A stretch of DNA of 64,000 bases from Symbiodinium natans (GCA_905221605.1 CAJNDS010001302.1:452501-516500), one strand, 5' to 3'; shown: positions 1-9,556, counted from the first letter of the stretch. Numbers and translations are program-made. Notes: generated by a model not told the origin, from the letters alone.

Positions 1-56
1 ATGTGCAAAAATTAGCGCACCCACGTGGGGGTCGTTCCACGTGAGGGTCCCTTTGC

Positions 57-345
57 CAACCCTAAAACCCTCAAACCCTAATCCCTGGACCCTCAACCCT
101 CAACCCAAGCCCTAAGCCCCAAGCCCTAAGCCCCAAGCCCTAAGCCCCAAGCCCTAAACCCTAAACCCTATCCCTTAAACCCCAAACCCCAAACCCCAAA
201 CCCCAAACCCCAAACCCCAAACCCCAAACCCCAAACCCCAAACCCCAAACCCCAAACCCCAAACCCCAAACCCCAAACCCCAAACCCCAAACCCTAAACC
301 CTAAACCCTAAACCCTAAACCCTAAACCCTAAACCCTAAACCCTA
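57..345. repeat. CCCTAAG, CCCCAAA and CCCTAAA arrays
   Basis: Three blocks lie side by side: irregular CCCTAAG copies, then about 16 near-perfect CCCCAAA units (178-291), then about 8 CCCTAAA units (291-345). The sharp change of unit suggests each block expanded separately. At 434-660 the opposite orientation follows with mixed TTTAGGG and TTTTAGGG units. Confidence 0.9.
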
Positions 346-713
346 GCCCAAAACCCTACACCCTGCACCCAGGCTCTCCTTCGGCTCTGTGTCGCACTTG
401 CAAACCAGGACTCCGGACCCGTTGTCCTTGATGATTTAGGGCTTGGGGTTTAGGGTTTTAGGGTTTAGGGTTTAGGGTTTTAGGGTTTTAGGGCTCTGGG
501 GCTTTAGGGTTTTAGGGTTTTAGGGTTTTAGGGTTTTAGGGTTTAGGGTTTTAGGGTTTAGGGTTTTGGGGTTTAGGGTTTAGGGGTTTAGGGTTTAGTT
601 TAGGGTTTTAGGGTTTAGGGTTTCAGGGTTTTAGAGTTTAGGGTGTTAGGGTTTAGGGTTCAGAGCCATAAGCTTTAAACCCTCCACCCTTACGCTGAAG
701 CCTGCGCCCTCCG

Positions 714-782
714 CAGAGACTTCTGTTCTGTCTGGTGGACGAGACCTATCCCGAGCTTTTCACTCTCTGGGATGCCCAGTAG
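714..782 (+). other. Coding-like island with CAG at left edge
   Basis: An open frame begins at a CAG that ends a short pyrimidine-rich stretch (CCCTCCGCAG) and runs to TAG at 780. It reads RLLFCLVDETYPELFTLWDA. No family recognised. The rest of 790-1080 is unique sequence with a few isolated repeat units and nothing I can identify. Confidence 0.25.
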
Positions 783-1131
783 TGCCCTTATTCCCTTTTT
801 GGGGGGTCTCGGTTCCCTTATAAGCCTCTGTAAGCAAAAAAGGGCGCCCTTTTGAATCCTAGGTTACTGGGCAACCTAGACTCTCTACCCAGAAGAAAGT
901 GTAGATCATGGCCCCTCTCGGGGTACTTTGAATAGCCGGGCCAGTTTTATTGCAAACCCTAAGCATCCCAAACCCCTAAACCCGAAACCCTAAACCCCAA
1001 AAAAGGAATTTTCATTTCGGGAAGTCTTTTTGCAAAACTTGCAGGACAAATTCCTGAACACACCCTGTCTCCATGCAGGAGTAGGGTTTGGGGTTTGGGG
1101 TTTAGGGTTTAGGGTTTAGGGTTTAGGGTAG

Positions 1132-1242
1132 TTTCCGGCTAGTTTGGCGCAGGCAGCCCTTGCAGAACTGCCGACCATGCCGGGGGCACTCAGCGACGGG
1201 CGTTTCAAGAGGGCTCTCACACTTCCACCGCATGAGCCCTAA
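1132..1242 (+). other. Coding-like island
   Basis: Thirty-six open codons lie between a TTTAGGG tract and a CCCTAAA tract, starting FPASLAQAALAELPTMPG and ending at the TAA supplied by the first CCCTAAA unit. Alanine/leucine-rich helix-like composition. Function unknown. Confidence 0.25.
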
Positions 1243-1388
1243 ACCCTAAACCCTAAACCCTAAACCCTAAACCCGAGGGTAATGCTACCCTGAGCCTTCA
1301 CCAGAGTCCCCCTTCTTCAGGGGGTCCTAGCTTCTTTAGCACTCGACCGTCGGCTTTGGGGACCTCAAAGTTCTTGGGGTTTAGCAGC

Positions 1389-1615
1389 TTAGGCTTTAGG
1401 CTTTAGGCTTTAGGCTTTAGGCTTTAGGCTTTAGGCTTTAGGCTTTAGGCTTTAGGCTTTAGGCTTTAGGCTTTAGGCTTTAGGCTTTAGGCTTTAGGCT
1501 TTAGGCTTTAGGCTTTAGGCTTTAGGGTTTTGCGTTTAGGCTTTAGGCTTTAGGCTTTAGGCTTTAGGCTTTAGGGTTTAGGCTTTAGGGCTTAGGATTT
1601 AGGATTTAGGGTTTA
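1389..1615. repeat. TTTAGGC variant array
   Basis: About 24 units of TTTAGGC (19 in one uninterrupted run, then a break and 5 more) merge into TTTAGGG at the right end. The same G-to-C change in nearly every unit shows local amplification of one variant rather than scattered mutation. Confidence 0.9.
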
Positions 1616-2024
1616 GCGTTCCCTAAGCCCTAATCCCGAGGAGCCCTGAGACCCCTAAACCCTAAAGCGCGACCCAAACCCTAAACCCTTAAACCTTAAC
1701 CTTATAAACCCTAAACCCTAAACCTTTAGCGGGTAGTGAGGAGCACCCGGGCCAGCCTGAAGCGGCGACGCCGGGCCTCCTGTGTCCGATCCGCGGCGAA
1801 CAGCAAGGCTCTACAAAGCAGTGGCCGCATCGCGCAACCACCCTTATTGGCGTTTGCCGGGAGGCCCCAGTGGACATCTAGCTGACATTCGACATGGGTG
1901 GAGCCACAAATGGCCCCTAGCTCACGGTACTGCCACGTGTTCGGCAGCAACAAACATTGGGCCGCGTTGGGCGAAAACCAGAAAATACACCTGTCACACC
2001 GCTCAAAATCGGCATGCCCGTTCA

Positions 2025-2747
2025 CTACAGTGCTAAGCCGCATCGCGCAGCCTCGCTCATCGGACCAGGCAGGACGAAGCTGGACAGTGTAGCCATTGGC
2101 ATCAAGACCTCATTTTTTTCGGAAATCTGGCCGACAAATTCTCGATTGGGTAGGTTGCGTGCGCTGTAAAGGCCGTCATGGCTGCAGACATGCGCAGGTT
2201 GCTTCCGGCAAATGTCACGCGTCATAGTCCCGGCCCTGCAGGTCCTGACAGTTGCCCCTTCGGGAATTGCAAGTAGCTGACCGGCAGCAAAATGCCGCCA
2301 TGAAAGCCGTGCCGTCGCCGCGTCACCAACAACCGAGGGAACATGCTTGCCTCCAAGGCTGGAGCAATTGCTGTCTTGAAAGCCGTAGCAGTTGACATCT
2401 GGAGAAGAGCAGAGCGCCGACCCACTGCAAGGACATGGTCTTGAATCAGCTGCCAGGTTGGGGCCCGCAAGTGCGTAAGCCACAGCAAAATCATGGTTCG
2501 GAAACTGTAGGTGCAGCTGTGGCAGCATAGGGCTGGCCCGCATCAAAACTCCACACACCGCGTATAGCCAGTATAGCCGTCCTCGTACTCGAAGTCGTAG
2601 CAACTGCCACGTCGCGGAACGCAGAAAGCCTTGAAACTGTAGCACCAACCACCCCAAAGGCCGCAGCTGAACCAAGCATGCGGTAGATTCTGAATGGCAT
2701 AAGCAGGACCTTAACGAGTAAAGAGAAATCAGCGGCAGTCGAATCAT
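2025..2747 (-). pseudogene. Cys-rich coding-like locus, frame-broken
   Basis: About 1 kb here lacks telomere tracts. One minus frame is open for 240 codons (2025-2747) and includes a Cys-rich stretch (CSSPDVNCYGFQDSNCSS). A second minus frame, open from 2710 to a TGA at 2543-2545, has a better Cys pattern (GGWCYSFKAFCVPRRGSCYDF, then a YxxGYTRC segment) and continues after the TGA to LCCHSCTYSFR. The recurring motif C-[TY]-[YGSD]-F in two frames suggests a Cys-rich, probably secreted repeat protein with a frameshift or splice between the parts. A further minus frame of 105 codons (1726-2043) follows. No family assigned. Confidence 0.35.
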
Positions 2748-2829
2748 GGCCCGATTTGCAAAGGAGGTGGTTCTACCTCCCCCAACGACCTCGCCACGTG
2801 TAGGCTCGGGCCGAGAGGCTCCTAAACCC
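2746..2829 (+). other. Coding-like island with ATG
   Basis: Starts at ATG 2746 and reads MARFAKEVVLPPPTTSPRVG, ending as the CCCTAAA tract at 2821-2869 begins. A second small open island follows at 2874-2936 (PEACLNSGRGDAEAWLLG). Both unknown. Confidence 0.25.
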
Positions 2830-3060
2830 TAAACCCTAAACCCTAAACCCTAAACCCTAAACCCTAATTAAACCGCGGCCCTGAGGCATGTTTGAACAGC
2901 GGCCGGGGCGATGCAGAAGCCTGGCTACTGGGTTTTGGGGGGTAGGAGGGTTTGGAGGGTTTTGAAGGGTCTAGGGTTTAGGGTTTAGGGTTTCTGGGTT
3001 TCGGGCTAAGTTTTCGGGGTTTAAGGTTTGTGGGGTTTATCGTTGGGGTTTTGGGGCTTC

Positions 3061-3147
3061 TCCGAGTATATCCCAGGAAACAGCCTCAGCTTGGCCAGTC
3101 GACCCAACGTCCACTCAAAAGGGCTTTGGGTTGAGGACTTGCGCGGT
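3061..3147 (+). other. Coding-like island
   Basis: Open frame reading SEYIPGNSLSLASRPNVHSK, then a WVEDLR segment, running directly into a TTTAGGG array (3148-3222). Composition is protein-like; no family recognised. Confidence 0.25.
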
Positions 3148-3559
3148 TTAGGGTTTAGGGTTTAGGGTTTAGGGTTTAGGGTTTAGGGTTTAGGGTTTAG
3201 GGTTTAGGGTTTAGGGTTTAGGGGTTCTGGGGTTTAGGGGTTCTGGGGTTTTTGGATTGCACCCAGCAAAGAGGTTGATAGACTCTTGTGAGAGGCCTTC
3301 TTGGTTCTCGAAGCCTATTCCGCAAAGCCTAATTACAAAATCCAAAAATCCTCCCCAAACACCTGAAACTATAGCCAAACCCCAATGGGCCCTGGCTAAG
3401 CGTCGCGCGTTTGGCTGGATACCCTGAGCCTTAGAAAGCAGGCTGCAACTGAAATCCTTGAGCCTGTCACCTCTTCAACCCCAGATTTCGACTTAAATTC
3501 CTAAACCCGAAACCCCAAACCCTAAACCCTAATTTTCAAGCCCCCATCCTCTTCAGCCC

Positions 3560-3775
3560 TCGAGGGTTTTAGCTTTCCAGGGCATCAGGCTATTTCTAAC
3601 GCTGAGGTCCCCGCCCCCCCCCCCTGCCCCCCTCCAAACCCGAAGAGATCGCGATCCCAAGGAAAGTCCTTCCTGTGCGACTTCTGCCACCTCGCCCATC
3701 CCAATCGCCAGAAGGCAGCGGCTCCAGTTCACGAGAGCTCTTGGGGTCTTTAAGGCTGCAAAAGGCCGAATCAAG
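3560..3775 (-). other. Unassigned unique stretch
   Basis: A repeat-poor stretch with a C-run and a minus-strand frame of 73 codons (3553-3774). The frame includes glycine-rich low-complexity sequence from the C-run, so I do not treat it as a gene. Confidence 0.15.
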
Positions 3776-3907
3776 ACTTATTCCGGCCTTCCTTAGGAAC
3801 CCTAAACCCTAAAACCCCAAACTAAACCCTAAAGCCCCAACTCAACCCCAAAAACCCCAACACCTCCAATCCCCAAAACGGTGAGGCCTCGCCGATAGAA
3901 GGCCATC

Positions 3908-4143
3908 ATGGAGACCAGGCTGAGGAAGATGCAAGATGCGGAGACGGCATGCGCTGAAAAACGTCTGCCGAGGGCCTCAACAGCCACGGAAGCTGCGTTC
4001 CGTGTCCTGCGTCAGAAGGAGTGCTTGCACGCGGCACTGCTGAACGCCCGCATCAGCACCTGCCCAGAACACTCTGATGCACGGCTTCCTCGAGCACCGC
4101 TTGCAGCATTGGGCCATTGGGTGGCTGTCGGAAAAGAAGCCGG
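3908..4143 (+). CDS. Hypothetical protein fragment, possible first exon
   Basis: ATG at 3908 opens a frame with a charged, alanine-rich helix (METRLRKMQDAETACAEKRL) followed by AAFRVLRQKECLHAALLNAR. Around 4070 the better-looking sequence moves to another frame (HGFLEHRLQHWAIGWLSEKK). That frame meets CCG|GTGAGC at 4143, a good GT splice donor. The repeat-derived PKPKNPNPKP tail in the first frame is not real protein. The frame change means either an unrecognised splice or an indel. No family recognised. Confidence 0.35.
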
Positions 4144-4431
4144 TGAGCTTCTGCCCTGCGACAGTCTTGCGCCAGGTCTCGCCCCATACCCTAAACCAAA
4201 AAACCCTAACCCAAAACCTCCAAACCCCAAAGCCCTACACCCTAAACCCACTAAAACCCCAAACCGTACCGACGCGTAGCCCGAGCTTCAGGGCTCAGCA
4301 TTTGGCGCTCCGGTGTGTGGATGTTTCGGGGTTTAAGGGTTTTGGTAGGGCCTAGGGTTAGGGGTTTAGAGGATTAGGGTTTTTTTTTAAGGTTTTTTTT
4401 TAGGGTTTGGATGTTCGGGCAAACTTTTGCC

Positions 4432-4554
4432 CGGTACTTTTGCAGAAGCCTTCCTTATGAAAGGTTCCAGCTGCGTCAGGGCAAACCCATGCAGTTGTGT
4501 CTTGCGGGGCAGGCGAGGGACATCCAGCTGGATCACCTGGTTCTTAATCAGTAG
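4432..4554 (+). other. Coding-like island running into element C1
   Basis: Forty open codons ending at TAG 4552. It contains RYFCRSLPYERFQLRQGKPM and a DIQLDHLVL segment. The last codons overlap the left end of the inverted-repeat element at 4537, so the true 3' part, if this was a gene, has been replaced. Confidence 0.3.
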
Positions 4555-4703
4555 GGAATGAGGGAGTTAGGGCTCTAAACCCTAAACCCTAAACCCTAAA
4601 CTCTAAACCCTAAACCCTAAACCCTAAACCCCAAACCCTAAACCCTAAACCCTAAGCCCTTGAAGGGATTATACAGGGTACCTCATTCCCTACTACGAAC
4701 CAG
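4537..4703. mobile_element. Palindromic element C1, split by CCCTAAA array
   Basis: Inverted ends: CTGGTTCTTAATCAGTAGGG near 4537 and CCCTACTACGAACCAG ending at 4703. The inner sequence ATTATACAGGGTACCTCATT next to the right end is shared with element C2 at 28.7 kb. The centre is replaced by about 85 bp of CCCTAAA repeat (4574-4660). Short, without coding capacity: MITE-like. No clear target-site duplication. Confidence 0.65.
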
Positions 4704-4751
4704 CCAGAGGAAGCAGCGGCACGGATCTGCCAGTTCCGGGAGGAAGATTAG
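4698..4751 (+). other. Short coding-like island
   Basis: Seventeen open codons, QPEEAAARICQFREED then TAG, immediately right of C1. Too short to judge; listed because the next tract (4768-4850, CCCTAAA) closes it off in the usual way. Confidence 0.15.
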
Positions 4752-4859
4752 TATAGGCAACTGTGGCCTAAACCCTAAACCCTAAACCCTAAAACCCTAA
4801 AACCCTAAACCCTAAACCCTAAACCCTAAACCCTAAAAACCCTAAACCTTATACTGGTT

Positions 4860-5430
4860 GGTGGTCTCTTGAAGTAGGGTTTCTGTTTTGTAGGGGGTTC
4901 TTATTAGGGTATCTTGGGTCTGTATTAGAGTATCAGGGTAACAGATAAAGAGGCCACCGGCCTTTATAGCCTAAACCCCTAACCCCAACCGCAAACCCTG
5001 AATTTGGTTTAAGGATGGCTGGATTTCTACGATTGATAAGGTTCTGGGTTTGGGGTTTATAGGGTTTACGGGAGTTTGGGGGCAGTCCTTGAGGCGCTGG
5101 TTTCTGGACCCTGACTCCCATGGGGTTACAGGTAATCGAGGTTAGGATTTAGGGGTTGGGGTTTAGGGTAACAGGACAAACCCCAACCCCAAAGCCCAAA
5201 ACCCTAAACCCTAAACCCTAAACCCTAAGCCCTAAGCCCTAAACCCTAAACCCTAAACCCCAACCCCAAAACCCTAAGCCCGCTTTTAGGGTTTCGCATC
5301 TTGGGGGCCTTGGACCCTAACCCCTGAACTCTAAACCCTGAACCCTAAACCCTAAACCCTAAATCCTGAACCCCAAACCCTAAACCCGAAACCCCAAACC
5401 CTAAACCCTAAACCCTAAACCCCCACACCC
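4860..5430. repeat. Degenerate telomere-like region
   Basis: Mostly imperfect CCCTAA and TTAGGG relatives with short unique spacers, including CCCTAAA runs at 5200-5270 and 5330-5425. I see no gene; the 62-codon minus frame at 4933-5121 is repeat-derived at its C-terminus. Confidence 0.6.
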
Positions 5431-5490
5431 GCAAGAAGAAGGTCAAGCCATCTCCGGCCAGAGGCCACCTTGTGGTTGTGGGACTTTGGG
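5430..5490 (+). other. Short basic coding-like island
   Basis: Reads RKKKVKPSPARGHLVVVGLW between a CCCTAAA and a TTTAGGG tract. The basic cluster would suit a nuclear or nucleic-acid-binding protein, but the piece is too short to assign. Confidence 0.2.
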
Positions 5491-5608
5491 GTTTAGGGTT
5501 TGGGGTTAGGGTTTAGGGTTTAGGGTTTAGGGTTTAGGGTTTAGGGTTTAGGGTGGATTTCGGGGGGTTAGGGTTGAGTTTCGTAGTGGTTTTGTAGTCT
5601 TTGGTGTT

Positions 5609-5818
5609 TTGGGCCTTTGGTCAAGACACTCCCCAGCTCGCGGCCGAAAACTTGTACCCCTGAGGTGTTTCCCCTCAGACGTTGCGAATATGGCCCCTTT
5701 GAGAATCCTCAAAAGGGTCCGACCGCTAAATTCCTTACCCCATTCTCCAAGTCCTAACCCCTATAAGCCCGAAACCCAAAACACGACGGGTAGAACGACT
5801 GAGGTGTCCAAGGTATGA
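5609..5818 (+). other. Coding-like island
   Basis: The open frame contains SRHSPARGRKLVPLRCFPSD and then VANMAPLRILKRVRPLNSLP before grading into repeat-like PNPYKP. Basic, proline-rich composition; no family recognised. The stretch 5820-6060 holds only scattered repeat units. Confidence 0.25.
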
Positions 5819-6084
5819 GTCCCGTACCCTAAGCCCTGAACCCTCAAACCTGGTTAGTTCGGGGGCCTTGGGCATTTGGGAAGTTATGGGTCTGCTTGGA
5901 GGGAGGCTCTTGCTCTATGAAAGCTTCACGTAGGGCTGAGGGTTTGGGTTCTGGGTTTCGGTTTAGGAACCTACAACATTTCCCTTTCTAGCCTTGGCCC
6001 TAGACCCTTCTATGGAATAGGGTTCCAGGGTTTTGGGGTAATGCTGGCTTTGGGGCTGCCAGTGGGCAACACCTTTTTGATATC

Positions 6085-6375
6085 ATAAAATCGTCTTTAT
6101 GGGGTTCTTAAGGGAGGGGGGGTTCATGGCGGGTAGGTACCTAGGGAATCCTAGGGAAGCTTGGGGAGATCATAGTACCACCCCATCCTTACTTAACAGG
6201 GGTTATGGTGATTATAGTACACCCCCCCCCTCCCTATAAGGGATTATAGTGATTACAGTACTCCCCCGCCCCTTCATCATACTTTTAAGGACTAACCCTA
6301 AACCCTAAACCCTTAACCCTTAACCCTAAACCCTAAACCCTAAACCCTAAACCCTGTATAAGGGGGGACATCCCA
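6085..6375. mobile_element. Copy E1 plus family A remnant
   Basis: 6085-6170 matches 62055-62160 (shared GGTACCTAGGGAA and AAGCTTGGGGAG-type segments after a TTCTTAAGG + G-run). It is followed by GGGATTATAGTGATTACAGTACTCCCCC-like sequence, a CCCTAAA insert at 6297-6355, and a right end AGGGGGGACATCCCAA at 6360-6375 that matches family A termini. It reads as a family A-related element disrupted by telomere repeat. Confidence 0.45.
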
Positions 6376-6497
6376 ACTCTCCTCGTCTTATCTGCACGGC
6401 ACTGAGCCAAAGCCCGCTGCCAGCGGGCAGCAGGCCCTCCACAGAAATCTTTGGGGGGGTCGGAATAGTTACTACTAGCATTCCCCTATGGCCCCTT

Positions 6498-6578
6498 TAT
6501 ATATATATATATATGTATAATATATATATATATATATTATATTATATTATATACATATACATATACATATATATATAT

Positions 6579-6617
<39 letters not shown>

Positions 6618-6620
6618 TAC
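6498..6620. repeat. AT-rich microsatellite
   Basis: (TA)n, TATATTATAT, ATACAT and (TTTA)n blocks in succession; no coding meaning. Confidence 0.95.
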
Positions 6621-6855
6621 TTATATGATAAAATCTTCCAAAACCCTGTTAACGCTCCTACAGCACTCCGGTGAGCGGAGCACAATCTTCGCAAGAGGCA
6701 TTGCTGTTCGGTGCCCAGAGTAGAGGCTTTTGAGCCCGCCCTCAGGGTCTGTGGGTTCAGCGTTAGGGACATCTAGGGCCCTAAACCCTAAAGCCTAAAC
6801 CCGAAACCCTAAACCCTAAACCCTACACCCTAAACCCTAAACCCTAAACCCTACA

Positions 6856-6990
6856 TTGCATGTAGGGTTTAATCTGCGAGGGGTGCTGAACCTTGCAGCA
6901 TGCAAAGTAACAGGCGTGTGGGCGCTGTCAGATCTTGACGCACAGGAAGCACAGGGTTCGGGGTTTAGGGTTTGGCGATTAGGTTTAGGG
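6856..6990 (+). other. Coding-like island
   Basis: Open frame FNLRGVLNLAACKVTGVWAL followed by SDLDAQEAQ, then repeat-derived GFRV. It starts inside the end of a CCCTAAA tract. No family recognised. Confidence 0.25.
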
Positions 6991-7089
6991 GAGGTGCGGC
7001 GTGCACAAAAAAGGGTGCAAAACGACCTGAAACCCTGCCCGCCTATTCTCTTCATATCGTGCAGAGCCCCAAATCACTTGCTGAACTCA

Positions 7090-7370
7090 GCCCTAAACCC
7101 TAAACCCTAAACCCTAAACCCTAAACCCTAAACCCTAAACCCTAAACCCTAAACCCTAAACCTCACACAGGGGAATCATCCTATGCTACGCCACAGGCAT
7201 CTGGAGCCTGTGAGTCGCTATGCAGTGCAGGCGCTTGACCTAGGGTTTTTAGGGTTGTGGGTTTAGGGTTTAGGGTTAGGGTTTAGGGTTTAGGGTTTAG
7301 GGTTTAGGGTTTAGGGTTTAGGGTTTAGGGTTTTAGGGTTTAGGGTTTAGGGTTTAGGGTTTAGGGTTTT
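7090..7370. repeat. CCCTAAA array, island, TTTAGGG array
   Basis: A clean CCCTAAA run (7090-7161) and a clean TTTAGGG run (7258-7370) face outward around the unique piece 7162-7245. In that piece one frame reads LTQGNHPMLRHRHLEPVSRY followed by AVQALDLG. The arrangement 5' CCCTAAA / unique / TTTAGGG 3' is that of a DNA fragment with telomere repeat added at both ends. Confidence 0.6.
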
Positions 7371-7439
7371 CGCGTTTGGAGTTTGGGGCTTATAGGGCTT
7401 AGGAGTTTAGGGTTCAGTGCTAGGGTTTGGGGTTGATCG

Positions 7440-7740
7440 GGCTTTCAGGGTTTATAGGATCTATGGGGTTTATGCGGTTTATGGGGTTTATAGGGTTTTT
7501 GATGGGTTTGAGGGTTTGCAGGGTTTATAGGGTTTATAGGGTTATAGTTGCAGGTTTACAAGGTACAGAGGGTTTATAGTGTTTGTAGCGTTTGTAGGGT
7601 TTACAGGGCTTGTAGGGTTTGTAGGATCTGTAGGGTTTATAGGGTTTATAGGGATTAGAGGGCTTACAGGGCCTGTAGGGTTTGTAGAAGTTTTTTTTTG
7701 GGTTTGCAGGTTTGTAGGGTTTTGTAGGGTTTAAAAGGTT
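7440..7740. repeat. Diverged GGGTTTATA / GGGTTTGTA array
   Basis: Imperfect 9-bp units (TAGGGTTTA/G) in tandem over about 300 bp, resembling the cleaner array at 61.1 kb. Probably telomere-derived units lengthened by two bases and then amplified. Confidence 0.75.
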
Positions 7741-7865
7741 TGTTTTGTGTACAGTCCCGTTACTTGGCCGAGCGGCGAGGTCTGTCAGTCCGCATGTAGG
7801 GTTTATGGTTTAGGGTTCGGGGTTTAGGGTTTAGGGTTCAGGGTTTAGGGTTTAGGGTTTAGAGA

Positions 7866-8066
7866 AGATTTGACCATCTTCCTGACAAGGACAGGGATTG
7901 GCCCTCTTCATTGCCGAAAAAGCCAGGCGGGTCCAAAGCCTTTTGCCACAAGCAGCAGTTCAATGTTGGCACTAAAGACTGGCTGTCCGACATCCCCGCA
8001 TGGAAGAAAAGACCAAGATTTTTGCGACGCCGCAGCAGCGCAGGGAAAAGCCTGCCTCGAGCCGCA
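7866..8066 (+). CDS. Coding-like island, hydrophilic, no start
   Basis: Sixty-seven codons are open between two TTTAGGG tracts without an ATG: RFDHLPDKDRDWPSSLPKKP, then FCHKQQFNVGTKDWLSDIPAW and a basic KKRPRFLRRRSS end. Charged and aromatic composition looks like an internal exon. A second frame (from 7870) is also open, so coding is not proven. No family assigned. Confidence 0.35.
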
Positions 8067-8156
8067 GGGTTTAGGGTTTAGGGTTTAGGGTTTAGGGTTT
8101 GGGGTTTGGGGTTTAGGGTTTAGGGTTTAGGGTTTAGGGTTTAGGCTTTTGCAAGG

Positions 8157-8264
8157 ATGCCCCCGACTGTGATGATGGCAAAGGGCAAACTTCGAGCAGC
8201 ATGGCGGCGCATGGTGTTCAAGCTTATCGACATGATGACCCAGGTGGCCCAGGCGGCCCTAGAC
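8157..8264 (+). other. Coding-like island, amphipathic helix
   Basis: ATG at 8157 begins MPPTVMMAKGKLRAAWRRMV and continues FKLIDMMTQVAQAALD before running into CCCTAGA/CCCTAAA repeats. Strong helix-forming composition. No family recognised. Confidence 0.3.
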
Positions 8265-8633
8265 CCTAGACCCTAGACCCTAAACCCTAAACCCTAAACC
8301 CTAAACCACACCCTAAACCCTATGGCCGTGGCAACCGAACATGCGGCACCGAGTAGGGGGAACCCTTGATATTCTTTGTGAGCCTGAAAGGCAGCCTAAA
8401 GCCCTACACTCCTGAACCCCAGGCAGTGGTTTAGGGTCTAGGGTTTAGGGTTTAGGGTTTATATAGGGTTTAGGGTTTAGGGTTCATTAGGTTTCCAAGC
8501 AGCCTGGACAAAGGGTAACGGTTTTTGGACCCCAGGCAGTGGTTTAGGGTTTAGGGCTTGTTCAGAGTTTAGGGTTCGGGTTTCTGGAGTTTAGGGTTAA
8601 GGGTTGTAGGGTTTAGGGTTTAGGGTTTAGGGT

Positions 8634-8710
8634 TGTAAGTCCTTACTAGCGATAATAGGGGGCATGATCATCCTATTCATGACTGTTAGTAAACGGGGGA
8701 ACATCCCGAG
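8634..8710. mobile_element. Family A element A4, left end lost
   Basis: Right terminus GACTGTTAGTAAACGGGGGA leading to ACATCCCGA matches the right ends of A1 and A2. The left terminus is absent: a TTTAGGG tract directly abuts the internal AAGTCCTTACTAGC. A telomere-repeat join therefore truncated the element. Confidence 0.55.
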
Positions 8711-8873
8711 TCGAGGGTTTCTGGAGGTTTGGGTTTAGGGTTTCTAGAGTTTTCTAGAGTTTTGGGTACCCGGGTTTAGGGCTGCCCATGTGGCCTGCAC
8801 CCTAAACCCTAAACCCTAAACCCTAAACCCTAAGCCCTAAACCCTAAACCCTAAAGCCGAAACCCTAAACTCA

Positions 8874-8966
8874 GACTGTCCAGAGGTCTGTATAGCGGAC
8901 CACTCTCCTGGCCCAGACGGTGTTTCTGAAGAGCGCCCGCAAATCCGCCGCCTGCTTAGGTTGAAA
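8874..8966 (+). other. Coding-like island
   Basis: Open frame DCPEVCIADHSPGPDGVSEE then RPQIRRLLRLK between CCCTAAA and TTTAGGG tracts. No family recognised. Confidence 0.25.
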
Positions 8967-9258
8967 GTTAGGAGTTAGGGTTTAGGGTTTAGGGTCTAGT
9001 GTTTGGGGTTTAGGGTTTTGGGGTTTAGGGTTTAGGTTTAGGGTTTAGGGTTTAGGTTTAGGGTTTCGGGCTTCGGGTTTGGGCTTCTAGAAGGGGGTTA
9101 CCTCTAACAATGCGTCCAACGACCATCACCTTACCCCTTGCGATAGGGCTGGTTCACCAAATGGTGCCCCGCATGGGGTTTTAGTTCCTGAGTTCGCACA
9201 CAGCCCGTAGCTGTAGATCTTCTACAGGCTCTAAGCCCTAAACGCCTGCTCGTCGCCC

Positions 9259-9540
9259 TCAACACCAGGACTTGATACATACCCTGGCCACATATAGCCA
9301 CACAAGACTTGCAAGAACACACAGACACAGACAAAATTGAACAAAACAAAAGAAGCAAGAAACAGAAACCGGAGCCCTGAACCCCAAGCTTTGAGCTAAA
9401 GCGCGACGGCCCTTAATTGCCCACATTTCCAGCAGAACGCTCGCTGTGGCTCCTTGCTGTAAGATTAGATCCTCATGGGCCTGCCCCGGAGTGCAACCAA
9501 GCATTTGCCTACGAATTGCTTTAACAAACACCAAAAGCAC
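9259..9540 (-). CDS. Hypothetical minus-strand ORF
   Basis: A 93-codon minus frame in a repeat-poor stretch (9100-9560). The N-terminal half (MLLVFVKAIRRQMLGCTPGQ, then LLEMWAIKGRRALAQ) looks protein-like. The C-terminal half (CFFCFVQFCLCLCVLASLVW) is a Cys-rich hydrophobic segment that could span a membrane but may be an out-of-frame reading. An overlapping 75-codon minus frame covers 9131-9358. No family recognised. Confidence 0.25.
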   Translation of the reverse strand: MLLVFVKAIRRQMLGCTPGQAHEDLILQQGATASVLLEMWAIKGRRALAQSLGFRAPVSVSCFFCFVQFCLCLCVLASLVWLYVARVCIKSWC

Positions 9541-9556
9541 ATTCTTCCTGAATTAC

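Noticed and set aside
1-660. True chromosome end at the start of the window
   Set aside because: Arrays are short, mixed and change orientation within 400 bp; a terminal telomere would be a long uniform array in one orientation.
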